Counted from the stretch's first letter, positions 35,198 to 44,295 are shown. The stretch: 64,000 bases of DNA from Bog-756 sp035949055 (GCA_035949055.1 DASZIO010000050.1:62001-126000), one strand, 5' to 3'. Made by a program: numbers and translations. Notes: generated by a model not told the origin, from the letters alone.

Positions 35198-35203
35198 TAG
35201 GGT
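35198..35203 (+). promoter_or_regulatory. Leaderless -10 element for dapB
   Basis: TAGGGT, seven bases, then GTG at 35211. It supports a start at 35211 instead of the in-frame GTG at 35202, which overlaps the hexamer. Confidence 0.5.
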
Positions 35204-35210
35204 GGCCGAC

Positions 35211-36029
35211 GTGCGGGTCGCGGTGGTCGGAGCAGGAGGCAAGGTGGGCCGCGAGGTCTGTCGTGCTGTGCTGGCCCAGGCCGATCTCGACCTGGTGTCC
35301 GCCGTCGACCCGGGCTTCGACGGGTCCGACCTCGATACGCTGGTGGGCGTGCCGGCCGATGATCTGGTCGTGCGCGGTGACCTCGACACCCTGTCCTCGT
35401 CGGGTACCGAGGTGGTGGTGGACTTCACCCGACTCGACGCGGCTCGGACCACCCTCGAGTTCTGCGCCGACCGGGGGATCCATGCCGTGGTCGGGACCAC
35501 CGGCTTCAGCGCCGAGGACCTCGACCACCTGGCCCTTCGGTTCGCCGGGCCCGACTCGGGCTCGCCCAACTGTGTCGTGGCGCCGAACTTCGCCATCGGC
35601 GCCGTGCTCATGATGCGGTTCGCCGAGCTGGCCGCCCCCTGGTTCGAGGGCGCCGAGATCGTCGAGCTCCACCATGACGGGAAGCTCGACGCACCGTCCG
35701 GCACGGCGGTCCGCACGGCCGAGCGGATGGCGACGGCCCGGTCGTCTGCCGGGTCGGGGACATTCCCGGCCGACCGCACCACCACACCGGTGCTGCCTGG
35801 CGCCCGCGGCGGTGTCGGATCGGCCGGAGTGCACATCCATTCGGTGCGGCTCCCGGGGCTCGTGGCCCACCAGGAGGTGATCCTCGGAGGTGTGGGGCAG
35901 AGCCTGACCATCCGGCACGACACCTATGACCGGACGTCGTTCGTCGACGGCGTGCTCCTGGCGGTCCGCGAGGTTCGGTCGCGGCCCGGGCTCACCCTCG
36001 GGATCGAGCCGCTGCTGGGTCTGCGGTAG
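35211..36029 (+). CDS. dapB: 4-hydroxy-tetrahydrodipicolinate reductase
   Basis: A 272-residue reductase for the second committed step of lysine/diaminopimelate synthesis, using NAD(P)H. The dinucleotide motif VAVVGAGGKVGREV is at the N-terminus, and the catalytic signature ELHHDGKLDAPSGTA lies near residue 155. VGTTGFS and APNFAIGAVLMM are also typical. The GTG at 35211 follows TAGGGT by seven bases. dapA lies 2.7 kb downstream, separated by a TetR/TetR/diiron block. Confidence 0.96.
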   Translation: MRVAVVGAGGKVGREVCRAVLAQADLDLVSAVDPGFDGSDLDTLVGVPADDLVVRGDLDTLSSSGTEVVVDFTRLDAARTTLEFCADRGIHAVVGTTGFSAEDLDHLALRFAGPDSGSPNCVVAPNFAIGAVLMMRFAELAAPWFEGAEIVELHHDGKLDAPSGTAVRTAERMATARSSAGSGTFPADRTTTPVLPGARGGVGSAGVHIHSVRLPGLVAHQEVILGGVGQSLTIRHDTYDRTSFVDGVLLAVREVRSRPGLTLGIEPLLGLR

Positions 36030-36043
36030 GGGAGGCGGTGCCC

Positions 36044-36679
36044 GTGGACGATTCCCGCCTGCGGATCGTGGAGGCCGCCTATGCCTGTGTGGCCCGCAAG
36101 GGCATTGCCAAGACGACCATCGAGGAGGCCGCCCGTGAGGCCAACGTCTCCCGGGCCACCGTCTACCGGGCCTTCCCCGGCGGTCGTCAGGAGCTCATCA
36201 ATGCCGTGGTGGCGTGGGCCACGCTCGAGTTCTTCGCCCGCCTCTACGAGCAGGTTCAGGGCGCCGGGAGCCTCGAAGAGGTGATGGAACGAGGGATCAT
36301 GTTCGCCCATCGCTCCATCGTCGAGCACGAGGTGCTCCAGCGCGTCATGCAGACCGAACCCGAGAAGCTGCTGCCGGCCCTGACCTTCGAGAGCATCCGG
36401 ATCCGTGGCGGTATCGCCGAGTTCCTGATCCCCTACCTCGAGCAGCGAGGGGTGGCGGAAGGGGTCGACCTCGAGGAAGCCGCCGATTTCCTGGCCCGCA
36501 TGGTGCTCTCCTACATGTCAGCGCCGGGTAGATGGGACCTCGACGACCCGGACCAAGTGGCCCAGCTGGTAAGAGCCGAACTCCTGGCCGGCGTGGTCGC
36601 CGCCCCCGACCGCCCAGGGGCTTCCGACCGCCCCGGGAGCGTTGACAATGAGACAAATTCCGACCTAACGTTCCATTGA
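36044..36679 (+). CDS. TetR-family transcriptional regulator (first of a tandem pair)
   Basis: A 211-residue regulator. The N-terminal HTH is RIVEAAYACVARKGIAKTT with recognition segment REANVSRATVYRAFPGGRQE. The C-terminal ligand domain is not assignable. The GTG at 36044 is preceded by GGGGAGG at 8 nt; the GTG at 36038 would be too close to it. It shares VSRATVYR-FPGGR-E with the next gene, so the two look like a tandem duplication. They probably control the diiron protein at 37453. Confidence 0.85.
   Translation: MDDSRLRIVEAAYACVARKGIAKTTIEEAAREANVSRATVYRAFPGGRQELINAVVAWATLEFFARLYEQVQGAGSLEEVMERGIMFAHRSIVEHEVLQRVMQTEPEKLLPALTFESIRIRGGIAEFLIPYLEQRGVAEGVDLEEAADFLARMVLSYMSAPGRWDLDDPDQVAQLVRAELLAGVVAAPDRPGASDRPGSVDNETNSDLTFH
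36642..36671 (+). promoter_or_regulatory. Consensus promoter within the end of the first TetR gene
   Basis: TTGACA (36642-36647), 18 bp spacer and TAACGT (36666-36671), then seven bases and the ATG at 36679. This is the best promoter match in the window and would give a leaderless mRNA for the second TetR gene and the diiron gene. Confidence 0.7.
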
Positions 36680-37449
36680 TGGTTGCACCGGGAGCTGCGC
36701 TCCGTGTGGTGGGGGACGAGGCTGGATCCGTCGCTGGCACCCACGCGGCGGTATCCGGTCCCTCGGAGCCGAACTTGAGCTCACCCCAGCGGGTGCGGAT
36801 CATCGACGCCACGCTCGACTGCCTCGCCCTGCACGGAACGGCCAAGACGACGGTGGACGACATCGCCCGGCGCGCCGGGGTCTCCCGGGCCACCGTCTAC
36901 CGGGTCTTCCCGGGTGGCCGTGACGAGATGCTCTCGGCCGTGGTCGACACCGAGATGGCCCGCCTGTTCTCCGCCCTCGGCGTGCGGCTGGGAGGAGCCC
37001 GGGATCTGACAGAAGCGCTGGTCGGTGGCATCGTCGAGGCGTCGGCCCGGATCCGCGGCCACCGGGCCCTGGCCTACCTGGTCGAGCACGAGCCCGAGAT
37101 GGTCCTCGGCCATCTGGCATTCGACGAGTCGGATCGGCTGCTCGCGACCGCATCGCGCTTCGTCGCGCCGTTCCTGTCCCGGTGGATGAGTCCACCGGAG
37201 GCGGGCCGGGTGGCCGAGTGGGCCACCCGCATCGTGCTGTCCTACGCCATTGCCCCCTCACCGCGGATGGATCTCACCGAGCCGGCCTCGGCCAGACGGC
37301 TGGTCGAGGAGTTTGTGGTACCAGGTATCCGAGCCCTCCACCTGGCCGGAGCCGGCCCGGCCGTCGACATCTCTCCGTTCGAACCGGGCTCATCCCGTCC
37401 CGCACCGTCTGGAACAACCCAACCGCAGCGATCGCACAAAGGAAGGTAA
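36679..37449 (+). CDS. TetR-family transcriptional regulator (second of a tandem pair)
   Basis: A 256-residue regulator. An unusually long N-terminal leader of about 34 residues precedes the HTH (RIIDATLDCLALHGTAKTT; RAGVSRATVYRVFPGGRDE). The ATG at 36679 overlaps the upstream stop by one base (TGATG) and lies 7 nt after a TAACGT -10, so it can be read both by coupling and from its own promoter. It is likely autoregulatory and a regulator of the diiron gene that follows 3 nt later. The ligand is unknown. Confidence 0.85.
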   Translation: MVAPGAALRVVGDEAGSVAGTHAAVSGPSEPNLSSPQRVRIIDATLDCLALHGTAKTTVDDIARRAGVSRATVYRVFPGGRDEMLSAVVDTEMARLFSALGVRLGGARDLTEALVGGIVEASARIRGHRALAYLVEHEPEMVLGHLAFDESDRLLATASRFVAPFLSRWMSPPEAGRVAEWATRIVLSYAIAPSPRMDLTEPASARRLVEEFVVPGIRALHLAGAGPAVDISPFEPGSSRPAPSGTTQPQRSHKGR

Positions 37450-37452
37450 GCA

Positions 37453-38586
37453 ATGACCACCGAGATGAGCAGCACCGAAGAGATCATCGGCCGAGCGGAG
37501 ATCGACGACTTCGAAGCCATCCTCTCGGTGGTGGGCAAAGAGGAGGCCGACGGCCGCCATGTCGTGCACTCGGAGTATGACTCCATCTTCACCTGGGACT
37601 ATGAGAAGGGTGCCCGGCCCAAGCTCAACAAGCTCTACGAGAAGGCCAAGGGCGCCCAGTGGAACGGCGAGACCGACCTCCCGTGGGAAACCGAGGTGGA
37701 CCAGGAGAAGCTGGTGCGCCAACAGGCCGAGGCGGATGGGGGGTTCGGCGCGGGCTTCGATCTGACCGGCAGCCCCGTCGAGCACTGGACCGACAAGGAA
37801 TGGGTGTCATTCGGGGTGGAGAGCCAGAACTGGACGCTGTCCCAGTTCCTCCACGGTGAGCAGGGGGCACTCATCTGCACGGCCAAGATCGTGGAATCGG
37901 TGCCCTGGGTGGATGCCAAGTACTACGCCTCCACCCAGGTGATGGACGAGGCCCGTCATGTCGAGGTGTTCGCCAAGTATCTCGACGAGAAGCTCTCGGG
38001 CCACTACCCGGTGAACGCCCATCTACGGATGCTGCTCGACGACATCATTGCCGATTCGCGTTGGGACCTCACCTACCTCGGCATGCAGATCATGGTCGAG
38101 GGTCTGGCCCTTGCCGCCTTCGGGTTCATGCACCAGATGACCGGCGACCCGCTGCTCAAGCAGTTGCTCCGCTATGTGATGGCGGACGAGGCCCGGCACG
38201 TGGCCTTCGGGGTGCTGAGCCTTCAGGAGTACTACCAGGGGCTGAGCGCAGCCGAATTGCGAGAGCGGCAGGAGTTCGCCTTCGAGGCGGCCGTCCGGAT
38301 GCGCGACCGCTTCCTCCAGCAGGAGGTATGGGACCGCATGGGGGTCGACCCGAAGACCATCGTCCCGTTGGTCCAGCAGGCTCCCGAGCGCGGGGAATTT
38401 CAGGCCCTGCTGTTCTCCAAGATCGTCCCCAACTGCAAGAAGCTGGGCCTCCTGGACGCGGCCGACGGGTGGTTGCGGACCAAGTTCACCGAGCTGGGCG
38501 TGATCGAGTTCGAATCCTGGGTGGACACCACCGAGGAGTACGACGCCATGGCCTCCACCCCGCCGAAGGATCGGCTCGCCTCCTGA
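37453..38586 (+). CDS. Ferritin-like diiron protein (AurF/R2-like oxygenase family)
   Basis: A 377-residue protein with a four-helix-bundle diiron site. Likely ligands are Glu136 (GEQGAL), Glu166 and His169 (DEARHV), Glu216 (VEGLAL), and Glu246 and His249 (ADEARHV), two E-x-x-H motifs spaced as in ribonucleotide reductase R2 and AurF-type oxygenases. No radical-tyrosine pattern of R2 is obvious. It has a strong SD (AAAGGAAGG) and follows the two TetR genes closely. It may be an oxygenase or N-oxygenase; the substrate is unknown. Confidence 0.82.
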   Translation: MTTEMSSTEEIIGRAEIDDFEAILSVVGKEEADGRHVVHSEYDSIFTWDYEKGARPKLNKLYEKAKGAQWNGETDLPWETEVDQEKLVRQQAEADGGFGAGFDLTGSPVEHWTDKEWVSFGVESQNWTLSQFLHGEQGALICTAKIVESVPWVDAKYYASTQVMDEARHVEVFAKYLDEKLSGHYPVNAHLRMLLDDIIADSRWDLTYLGMQIMVEGLALAAFGFMHQMTGDPLLKQLLRYVMADEARHVAFGVLSLQEYYQGLSAAELRERQEFAFEAAVRMRDRFLQQEVWDRMGVDPKTIVPLVQQAPERGEFQALLFSKIVPNCKKLGLLDAADGWLRTKFTELGVIEFESWVDTTEEYDAMASTPPKDRLAS

Positions 38587-38672
38587 GGGCGTCCGCCCGG
38601 CGGTGACGTTGATCCGGCTCGGTCCCACCCGGCTGGCGTCGGCATCGCACCGGGCCGGCGAGCGGCTGCTGG

Positions 38673-38678
38673 TAGCCT
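38673..38678 (+). promoter_or_regulatory. -10-like element upstream of dapA
   Basis: TAGCCT, eight bases, then a GTG at 38687 that opens a 12-codon ORF ending at the dapA start. If leaderless, that short ORF would be translated first. Confidence 0.4.
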
Positions 38679-38686
38679 GCGACTTC

Positions 38687-38725
38687 GTGACCGCAGACGC
38701 CCTGACCCCATCGGCGACGGGTTGA
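38687..38725 (+). CDS. Possible 12-codon leader ORF coupled to dapA
   Basis: The ORF GTG ACC GCA GAC GCC CTG ... TGA encodes 12 residues (VTADALTPSATG). Its stop codon overlaps the TTG start of dapA (TTGA), so ribosomes could reinitiate. It has no lysine codons, so it is not a classical lysine attenuator. Translation is not proven. Confidence 0.35.
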   Translation: MTADALTPSATG

Positions 38726-39639
38726 GCTCGGTGCCGCGATTCGGCTCGGTGGTGACGGCCATGGTCACGCCGTTCGACGATCGCGGCGGGGTCGATCTCG
38801 AGGGTGCCGTGACGGTGGCCCGCCATCTGGTGGCCTCAGGGTCAGACGGGCTGGTGCTCGCCGGGTCCACCGGCGAGGGCTCGGTCCTGTCCGACGAGGA
38901 GCGGATGGACCTGGTCCGGGTGGTGTCCGGGTCGGTCGATGTGCCCGTGATCGCCAGTACGGGCACCAACGACACCGCCCACTCGGTGACGGTGACGAGC
39001 GGGGCGGCCGCCGCCGGTGCGGCGGGTGTGCTGGTGGTCACGCCGTACTACAACCGGCCTTCGGCGGCCGGGCTGTCAGCTCACTTCCGGGCAGTGGCGG
39101 CCGCCACCGACCTTCCGGTCATGCTCTACGACATCCCGATCCGGGCCGGGCGCCGCATCGGCCCGGCGCTCATCCTCGAACTGGCCCGGGAGGTCCCGAA
39201 CATAGTGGCGGTGAAGGACGCCACCGGCGATCTGGCTGCCGCGGCGAACGTTGTGGCGGACAGCGTCGAGGGGTTTGAGGTCTATTGCGGCGACGACTCG
39301 CTCACCCTCCCCTTCATGGCGGTGGGGGCGGCCGGCGTGGTCAGCGTCGCCGCCCACTGGGCAGCACACCTGTTCGGCGAGATGATCAGCTCCTACCGCG
39401 CCGGGGCGGTGGAGCGGGCCACCTCCATCAACCAGCAATTGACCGAGTCGTACCGGTTTCAGTCCACCGACGAATTCCCGAATCCGGTTCCGGCCAAGGC
39501 CGCCTGCCGGGCCCTCGGGCTCCCGGTCGGGCAGTGCCGCCTCCCCAACCCGCCGTCGCCCGACTCACTCGACCAGCTGGCGCACGCGGTCGTGTCGGGG
39601 GTGGGCCGCCGGCACCCGACACATCAGTCGGTTGCCTGA
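38722..39639 (+). CDS. dapA: 4-hydroxy-tetrahydrodipicolinate synthase
   Basis: A 305-residue class I aldolase that condenses pyruvate and aspartate semialdehyde, the first committed step of lysine/DAP synthesis. It has GSTGEGSVLSDEER (usual GTTGE), VVTPYYNRPSAAGL, and the Schiff-base lysine in VAVKDATGDL. PVMLYDIPIRAG carries the catalytic tyrosine region elsewhere typical. The start is TTG at 38722 or GTG at 38731. The gene overlaps rnj by 8 nt, as in many actinobacteria. Confidence 0.95.
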   Translation: MSSVPRFGSVVTAMVTPFDDRGGVDLEGAVTVARHLVASGSDGLVLAGSTGEGSVLSDEERMDLVRVVSGSVDVPVIASTGTNDTAHSVTVTSGAAAAGAAGVLVVTPYYNRPSAAGLSAHFRAVAAATDLPVMLYDIPIRAGRRIGPALILELAREVPNIVAVKDATGDLAAAANVVADSVEGFEVYCGDDSLTLPFMAVGAAGVVSVAAHWAAHLFGEMISSYRAGAVERATSINQQLTESYRFQSTDEFPNPVPAKAACRALGLPVGQCRLPNPPSPDSLDQLAHAVVSGVGRRHPTHQSVA

Positions 39640-41605
39640 GTCCGCGCGCCCCGATCGAACGACGCGGCGTTCGGGAACCGGGAAGGCACGGACCACCGCC
39701 AGGTCGGGCTCGGACAACCGTGTCGGCCAGGCGGCCAAGGTGAAGACCACGAGCGTACCGACGACAACCAAGGGCGCCAAGGCGGCCGGCTCGGCCAAGG
39801 CGAACAAAGCCGGCAAGGGCGGCAAGGATGGCAAAGCCGGCCAGGCCGGAAATCGCGGCGATCGGGGCAATCGCGGCACGGCCTCCAAAGCGGCTACGGC
39901 GACCGCCCGGACCAGCGCCGCCGGGCGCGACCGCGGAGGGTCTCCGGCGCCGGTGCGCATCGTCTTTCTCGGCGGCCTGGGCGAGATCGGTCGGAATTGC
40001 GCGTGCATCGAGGTCGAGGGGCGGATCCTCGTGCTCGATGTGGGCATCATGTTCCCCGACCCGGACATGCCGGGGGTCGATTTGGTCCTGCCGGACTTCA
40101 CCTACCTGCGCGAGAACGCTCACCGCGTCGACGCCGTGATCCTCACCCACGGCCACGAGGACCATACCGGTGGACTGGCTTTCCTGCTGCGCGATTTTCC
40201 GGTACCCGTCTATGGCTCCGAGCTCACGCTGGCGTTGGCCCGCAGCCGGGTGGACGAGGCGGGCAACGCCGACCGGGCCCAGTTCATCCCGGTCGGGGAC
40301 GGCGAGCGGCGGCGGATCGGTCCGTGCGACGTGGAGTTCATCCCTGTCACCCACTCGGTGCCGCATGCCTTTGCCACCGCCTTCCACACGTCCCAGGGAG
40401 TGATCCTGCACTCCGGCGACTTCAAGATCGACCTCCGTCCGGTCGACGGCCGCCGGACCGATCTGGCTCGGATGGGTGCCCTGGCCGCCGACGAGGGGAT
40501 CCGCCTCCTCCTGTCCGACTCGACCAACGCGGAGGAGCCGGGTTTCACCGCCTCGGAGTCGACCGTCGGGGAGACGCTGCGCCGCGTCTTCCTGGCCCGG
40601 CCCGACCGCCGGTTGATCGTGACCTGCTTCGCCAGCCACATCCACCGGGTCCAGCAGGTCGCCGATGCCGCTGTCGCCACCGGGCGGTCAGTGGCGACCC
40701 TCGGCCGGTCCATGCAGAAGAACGTGGCCCTGGCCCGGCGGCTGGGCCTGTTGCACATCCCCGATCGCTCCTTGGTGGAGATCGAGGACATCGACGCGTT
40801 CGACCCGGGCCAGGTGTGCGTCATCTCGACCGGCTCCCAGGGGGAGCCCATGTCCGCCTTGTCCCGTCTCTCGACCGGCGAAAACCGCCTCTTCCGGTTG
40901 CAGGAGAACGACGTGGTCGTGATCAGCGCCCATCCCATCCCAGGCAACGAATGGTCGGTGGGCAGGGTCATCGACAGCCTGTACAAACGCGGCGTGGAAG
41001 TGATCCACTCCGGGGTGGATTCGGTACACGTGAGCGGCCATGCCCGCCGCGGCGAGCTGGCCATGCTGATGTCGCTGACCCGGCCCGAATTCTTCATCCC
41101 GGTGCACGGGGAGTACCGACACATGGCCAACCATGTCCAGCTGGCCACGTCCATGGGTCTGGCCAAAGCCAATGTCCTGCTGTGTGAAGACGGCGATGCG
41201 GTGCGCCTGGACCGATCGGGACTGCACCGCGATGGCACGGTACCCGGCGGCTACCTCTTCGTCGACGGCAGCACGGTTGGGGACATCGGGCACGGCGTCC
41301 TCCGGGACCGGAAGGTCCTGTCCGAGGAGGGGGTGGTCATGGCGGTGGCCACCGTGGACCTCAAGCGGGGGGAGGTGGTGGGAACCCCCCAGATCGTCAC
41401 CCGGGGTTGGGCCTACGACAGCGACACCGAGACGCTGCTCGACGAGGCCCGGATCCACGTCACCAAGGCCCTGGAGGAGGTCCTCGCCACGGGCAGCAAC
41501 GATCACGAGACACTCAACCGGGTGGCCCGGCGGGCCTTGGGGCGCTTGGTCGGAGACCGTACCCGCCAGCGGCCGATGATCGTGCCGGTCATCGTGACTG
41601 TTTGA
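39632..41605 (+). CDS. rnj: Ribonuclease J with long basic N-terminal tail
   Basis: A 657-residue metallo-beta-lactamase/beta-CASP ribonuclease, an exo- and endonuclease of mRNA and rRNA. The core starts near residue 107 (RIVFLGGLGEIGRN), and the zinc motif is THGHEDHTGG. The beta-CASP part has ASHIHRVQQVADAA and the late motif HVSGHARRGEL. The N-terminal 105 residues are rich in Lys, Ala, Gly and Thr and likely disordered. The TTG at 39632 overlaps dapA by 8 nt; a later start such as GTG at 39954 would remove the tail. Partner of PNPase encoded at 31423. Confidence 0.93.
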   Translation: MPESARPDRTTRRSGTGKARTTARSGSDNRVGQAAKVKTTSVPTTTKGAKAAGSAKANKAGKGGKDGKAGQAGNRGDRGNRGTASKAATATARTSAAGRDRGGSPAPVRIVFLGGLGEIGRNCACIEVEGRILVLDVGIMFPDPDMPGVDLVLPDFTYLRENAHRVDAVILTHGHEDHTGGLAFLLRDFPVPVYGSELTLALARSRVDEAGNADRAQFIPVGDGERRRIGPCDVEFIPVTHSVPHAFATAFHTSQGVILHSGDFKIDLRPVDGRRTDLARMGALAADEGIRLLLSDSTNAEEPGFTASESTVGETLRRVFLARPDRRLIVTCFASHIHRVQQVADAAVATGRSVATLGRSMQKNVALARRLGLLHIPDRSLVEIEDIDAFDPGQVCVISTGSQGEPMSALSRLSTGENRLFRLQENDVVVISAHPIPGNEWSVGRVIDSLYKRGVEVIHSGVDSVHVSGHARRGELAMLMSLTRPEFFIPVHGEYRHMANHVQLATSMGLAKANVLLCEDGDAVRLDRSGLHRDGTVPGGYLFVDGSTVGDIGHGVLRDRKVLSEEGVVMAVATVDLKRGEVVGTPQIVTRGWAYDSDTETLLDEARIHVTKALEEVLATGSNDHETLNRVARRALGRLVGDRTRQRPMIVPVIVTV

Positions 41606-41749
41606 TCCGGGCGCTTCATCACCTGGCCGGTCCGGGTGCTGGTCGTGGTGACTATTTTGGTCCGCGGGTGGCTCCCGGCCTGATGGTCCAGCCAGGGAAG
41701 GTCGCTGCACGACCGACCCGATGTCCCCAAGACCGCGACAGGGCCGGAG

Positions 41750-41755
41750 TAACCT
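41750..41755 (+). promoter_or_regulatory. -10-like element for ftsK
   Basis: TAACCT, nine bases, then GTG at 41765. No Shine-Dalgarno sequence is present. Confidence 0.4.
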
Positions 41756-41764
41756 GGTCAGACT

Positions 41765-44254
41765 GTGACGACCGCCACCAAGCGTCCGGCAGGGCGATCC
41801 GGAGCTTCGCGGTCGAAGGGAAGGATGGCGTCCCGATCTCGATCCCGCTCGCGGGGGTCGTCGGCCCGGCGACATACGACCCATCGGGGCCGCCCATCGG
41901 GCCGGCGGCGAAGGCACACCCGAACGCCGGAGCCGGGCTTGGTCTCCTCGATCTGGAACGTGCTGGCCGGCCACGCCACCGACCTCTGGGGTGTAGTGCT
42001 GGTCACCGCCAGCCTCCTCGCCGCCATCGCCTTCTATGCCGGCTCGCTGGGACCGGCCGGCCACTGGGGCCGCGCGGGCGTTGGTGACCTGCTCGGATGG
42101 GGCAGGTTCCTGGTACCTCCGGTGGCCGCCGGCGTGGGCGTCCTGCTCCTCGCCGGTCGGCCTGGCGGGGAAGACGAGCCGCGCCAGGGTGTCGAACCGG
42201 CCCGGGCCGTGCTCGGGGCGTCCGCCACCCTGCTGGCTGTGGCCGGGCTGGCCGCGCTGGCCGGTGGCTCCCCCCGCCTCGGAGCACCGACGTCGCTGCT
42301 CTCGTCGGCCGGTGGATGGGTAGGCGCAGTCGTCGGCAACCCCCTGCAATCCGCCCTGGGTGGTTTCGGGACGGCGCTCGTGTTGCTGGCGTTGCTGGTG
42401 GTGGCCATGATCGTGCTCACCGGGATATCGGTGAGCACGGCGGCCGGGGCTGTGGCCCGCGCCGTCCGCTGGTGTGCGGCGGTCGCCGTCGGCGGGTCGG
42501 ACGCCGAGGACGAAGAGTCGGGACCCGACCCAGAGGACCGGGACCCGACCGACCCGTTCGGCCGAGCCGTGACCGAGCCAGCCGGAACAGACCGTGTCGA
42601 GGACGAGCCGCCGACGGTCGCCGACCCCGGTGACGAGATCGATGACGTCGAGCCGGCTGCCGGGCCGGTCGGCGAGCCGGTCGTCCTGGCCGGCGATCTC
42701 CCCGCGCCCGGTCGGGGAGCACGGCCGGAGATCCGGCTCGGTCCCTCGGTCGGTGAGTGGCGTCTCCCGCCGGCCAACCTGTTGAAACGGGCCAAGCCCC
42801 ACGCCATCGATGAGCGGGAGGTGGATGCCGGAGGCGCGGCCCTGGTGGATGCCTTGGCCGCCCACGGTGTGGTCACCAACCTGGTGGGACGAACGGTCGG
42901 CCCATCGGTGACTCGCTACGAGCTCGAGCTCGGGGCCGGGGTCAAGGTGGCTCGGGTCACATCGCTTTCCAAGGACATCGCCTATGCGATGGCCTCCCCG
43001 GACGTGCGCATCCTGGCGCCCATCCCTGGCAAGTCGGCCATCGGCGTGGAGGTGCCGAACCGCCATCGCCAGCTGGTGGCCCTCGGTGACATCCTGGCCT
43101 CGTCCGAAGCGGTCAAGGCAAAGCACCCGCTCGAGGTGGCGCTCGGCCGTGACATCGCCGGTCGGGCAGTCATGGTCAATCTGGCCGAGATGCCCCACGT
43201 GCTGGTATCCGGGGCCACCGGGTCGGGTAAGTCCTCGTGCATCAACTCGCTGCTCTCCTCGATCCTCACCCGGGCCACGCCCGACCAGGTCCGCATGATC
43301 CTCGTCGATCCGAAGCGAGTGGAGCTGGGCCAGTACAACGGTCTCCCGCATCTCCTCACCCAGGTCGTGGTGGACCCGAAGAAAGCTGCCAATGCCCTCG
43401 GTTGGGCCGTAACCGAGATGGAACGTCGTTACGACCTGCTGGCCGAGGTCGGTATGCGTGACATCACCGGTTACAACCTCGCGTTCGACAACGGAGACCT
43501 GGCCGAGTTGGAGGAGGCGTACCAATTCCGGATGCGCGGAGCCGACTCGGACGCCGAGGACACTGAGGGTGGCGGTCCGGAGTCGCGATATCACCGCCTT
43601 CCATTCATCCTTGTGGTGGTGGACGAGTTGAACGACCTCATGATGGTGGCGGCCAGGGACGTCGAGGACTCGGTCTGTCGCATCGCCCAGATGGCCCGGG
43701 CCGTGGGAATTCACCTGGTGCTGGCCACCCAGCGGCCGTCGGTCGATGTCATCACCGGCGTCATCAAGGCCAACATCCCCTCGCGTATGGCCTTCTCGGT
43801 CTCGTCGCTGGCTGACAGCCGGGTCATCCTGGATCAGCCCGGGGCCGAGCGGTTGATCGGCAAGGGCGACCTCTTGCTGCTCTCGGCCTCGTCGTCGAAT
43901 CCCCAGCGCCTGCAAGGTCCCTGGGTGAGCGAGGAGGAGGTCCGGGCGGTCGTCGGCCACTGGCAGCGGCAGCGGCCAACGGAGACGGTGGCGGGCATCG
44001 AAGAGGTGGTGGCGACCGACGGCCCGCGTCCGGGCGAGGACGACGGGGACGACGACTTGCTCGAGCAGGCGATGGAGCTTGTTGTGCGCTCCCAGCTGGG
44101 CTCGACCTCGATGCTTCAGCGCAAGCTCCGGGTCGGGTTTGCCCGGGCCGGCCGGTTGATGGATCTCATGGAGCGCCGCGGCGTGGTCGGGCCGTCCGAG
44201 GGCTCCAAAGCGCGAGCCGTGCTCATGACGCCCGAGGAGCTGGACGCCCGCTGA
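41765..44254 (+). CDS. ftsK: DNA translocase FtsK/SpoIIIE
   Basis: An 829-residue membrane-anchored ATPase that pumps chromosome ends through the division septum. A basic N-terminus (residues 1-55) and four to five helices (about 60-235) are followed by an acidic linker (about 240-330). The motor has Walker A GATGSGKSSC and Walker B FILVVVDELNDLM, plus TQRPSVDVITGVIKANIPSRM. The C-terminal winged-helix gamma domain (EQAMELVVRSQLGSTSMLQRKL) reads KOPS-type DNA. It follows rnj, the usual actinobacterial order. Confidence 0.96.
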   Translation: MTTATKRPAGRSGASRSKGRMASRSRSRSRGSSARRHTTHRGRPSGRRRRHTRTPEPGLVSSIWNVLAGHATDLWGVVLVTASLLAAIAFYAGSLGPAGHWGRAGVGDLLGWGRFLVPPVAAGVGVLLLAGRPGGEDEPRQGVEPARAVLGASATLLAVAGLAALAGGSPRLGAPTSLLSSAGGWVGAVVGNPLQSALGGFGTALVLLALLVVAMIVLTGISVSTAAGAVARAVRWCAAVAVGGSDAEDEESGPDPEDRDPTDPFGRAVTEPAGTDRVEDEPPTVADPGDEIDDVEPAAGPVGEPVVLAGDLPAPGRGARPEIRLGPSVGEWRLPPANLLKRAKPHAIDEREVDAGGAALVDALAAHGVVTNLVGRTVGPSVTRYELELGAGVKVARVTSLSKDIAYAMASPDVRILAPIPGKSAIGVEVPNRHRQLVALGDILASSEAVKAKHPLEVALGRDIAGRAVMVNLAEMPHVLVSGATGSGKSSCINSLLSSILTRATPDQVRMILVDPKRVELGQYNGLPHLLTQVVVDPKKAANALGWAVTEMERRYDLLAEVGMRDITGYNLAFDNGDLAELEEAYQFRMRGADSDAEDTEGGGPESRYHRLPFILVVVDELNDLMMVAARDVEDSVCRIAQMARAVGIHLVLATQRPSVDVITGVIKANIPSRMAFSVSSLADSRVILDQPGAERLIGKGDLLLLSASSSNPQRLQGPWVSEEEVRAVVGHWQRQRPTETVAGIEEVVATDGPRPGEDDGDDDLLEQAMELVVRSQLGSTSMLQRKLRVGFARAGRLMDLMERRGVVGPSEGSKARAVLMTPEELDAR

Positions 44255-44295
44255 TCGACGGCAAGATTGAGGAACCGGGCAGGGAGTCGTCTGTA

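Noticed and set aside
36642..36678. CAATG ... CATTG around the second TetR promoter as an operator.
   Set aside because: The arms are only 5 bp with a 23-bp gap, too weak to distinguish from chance.
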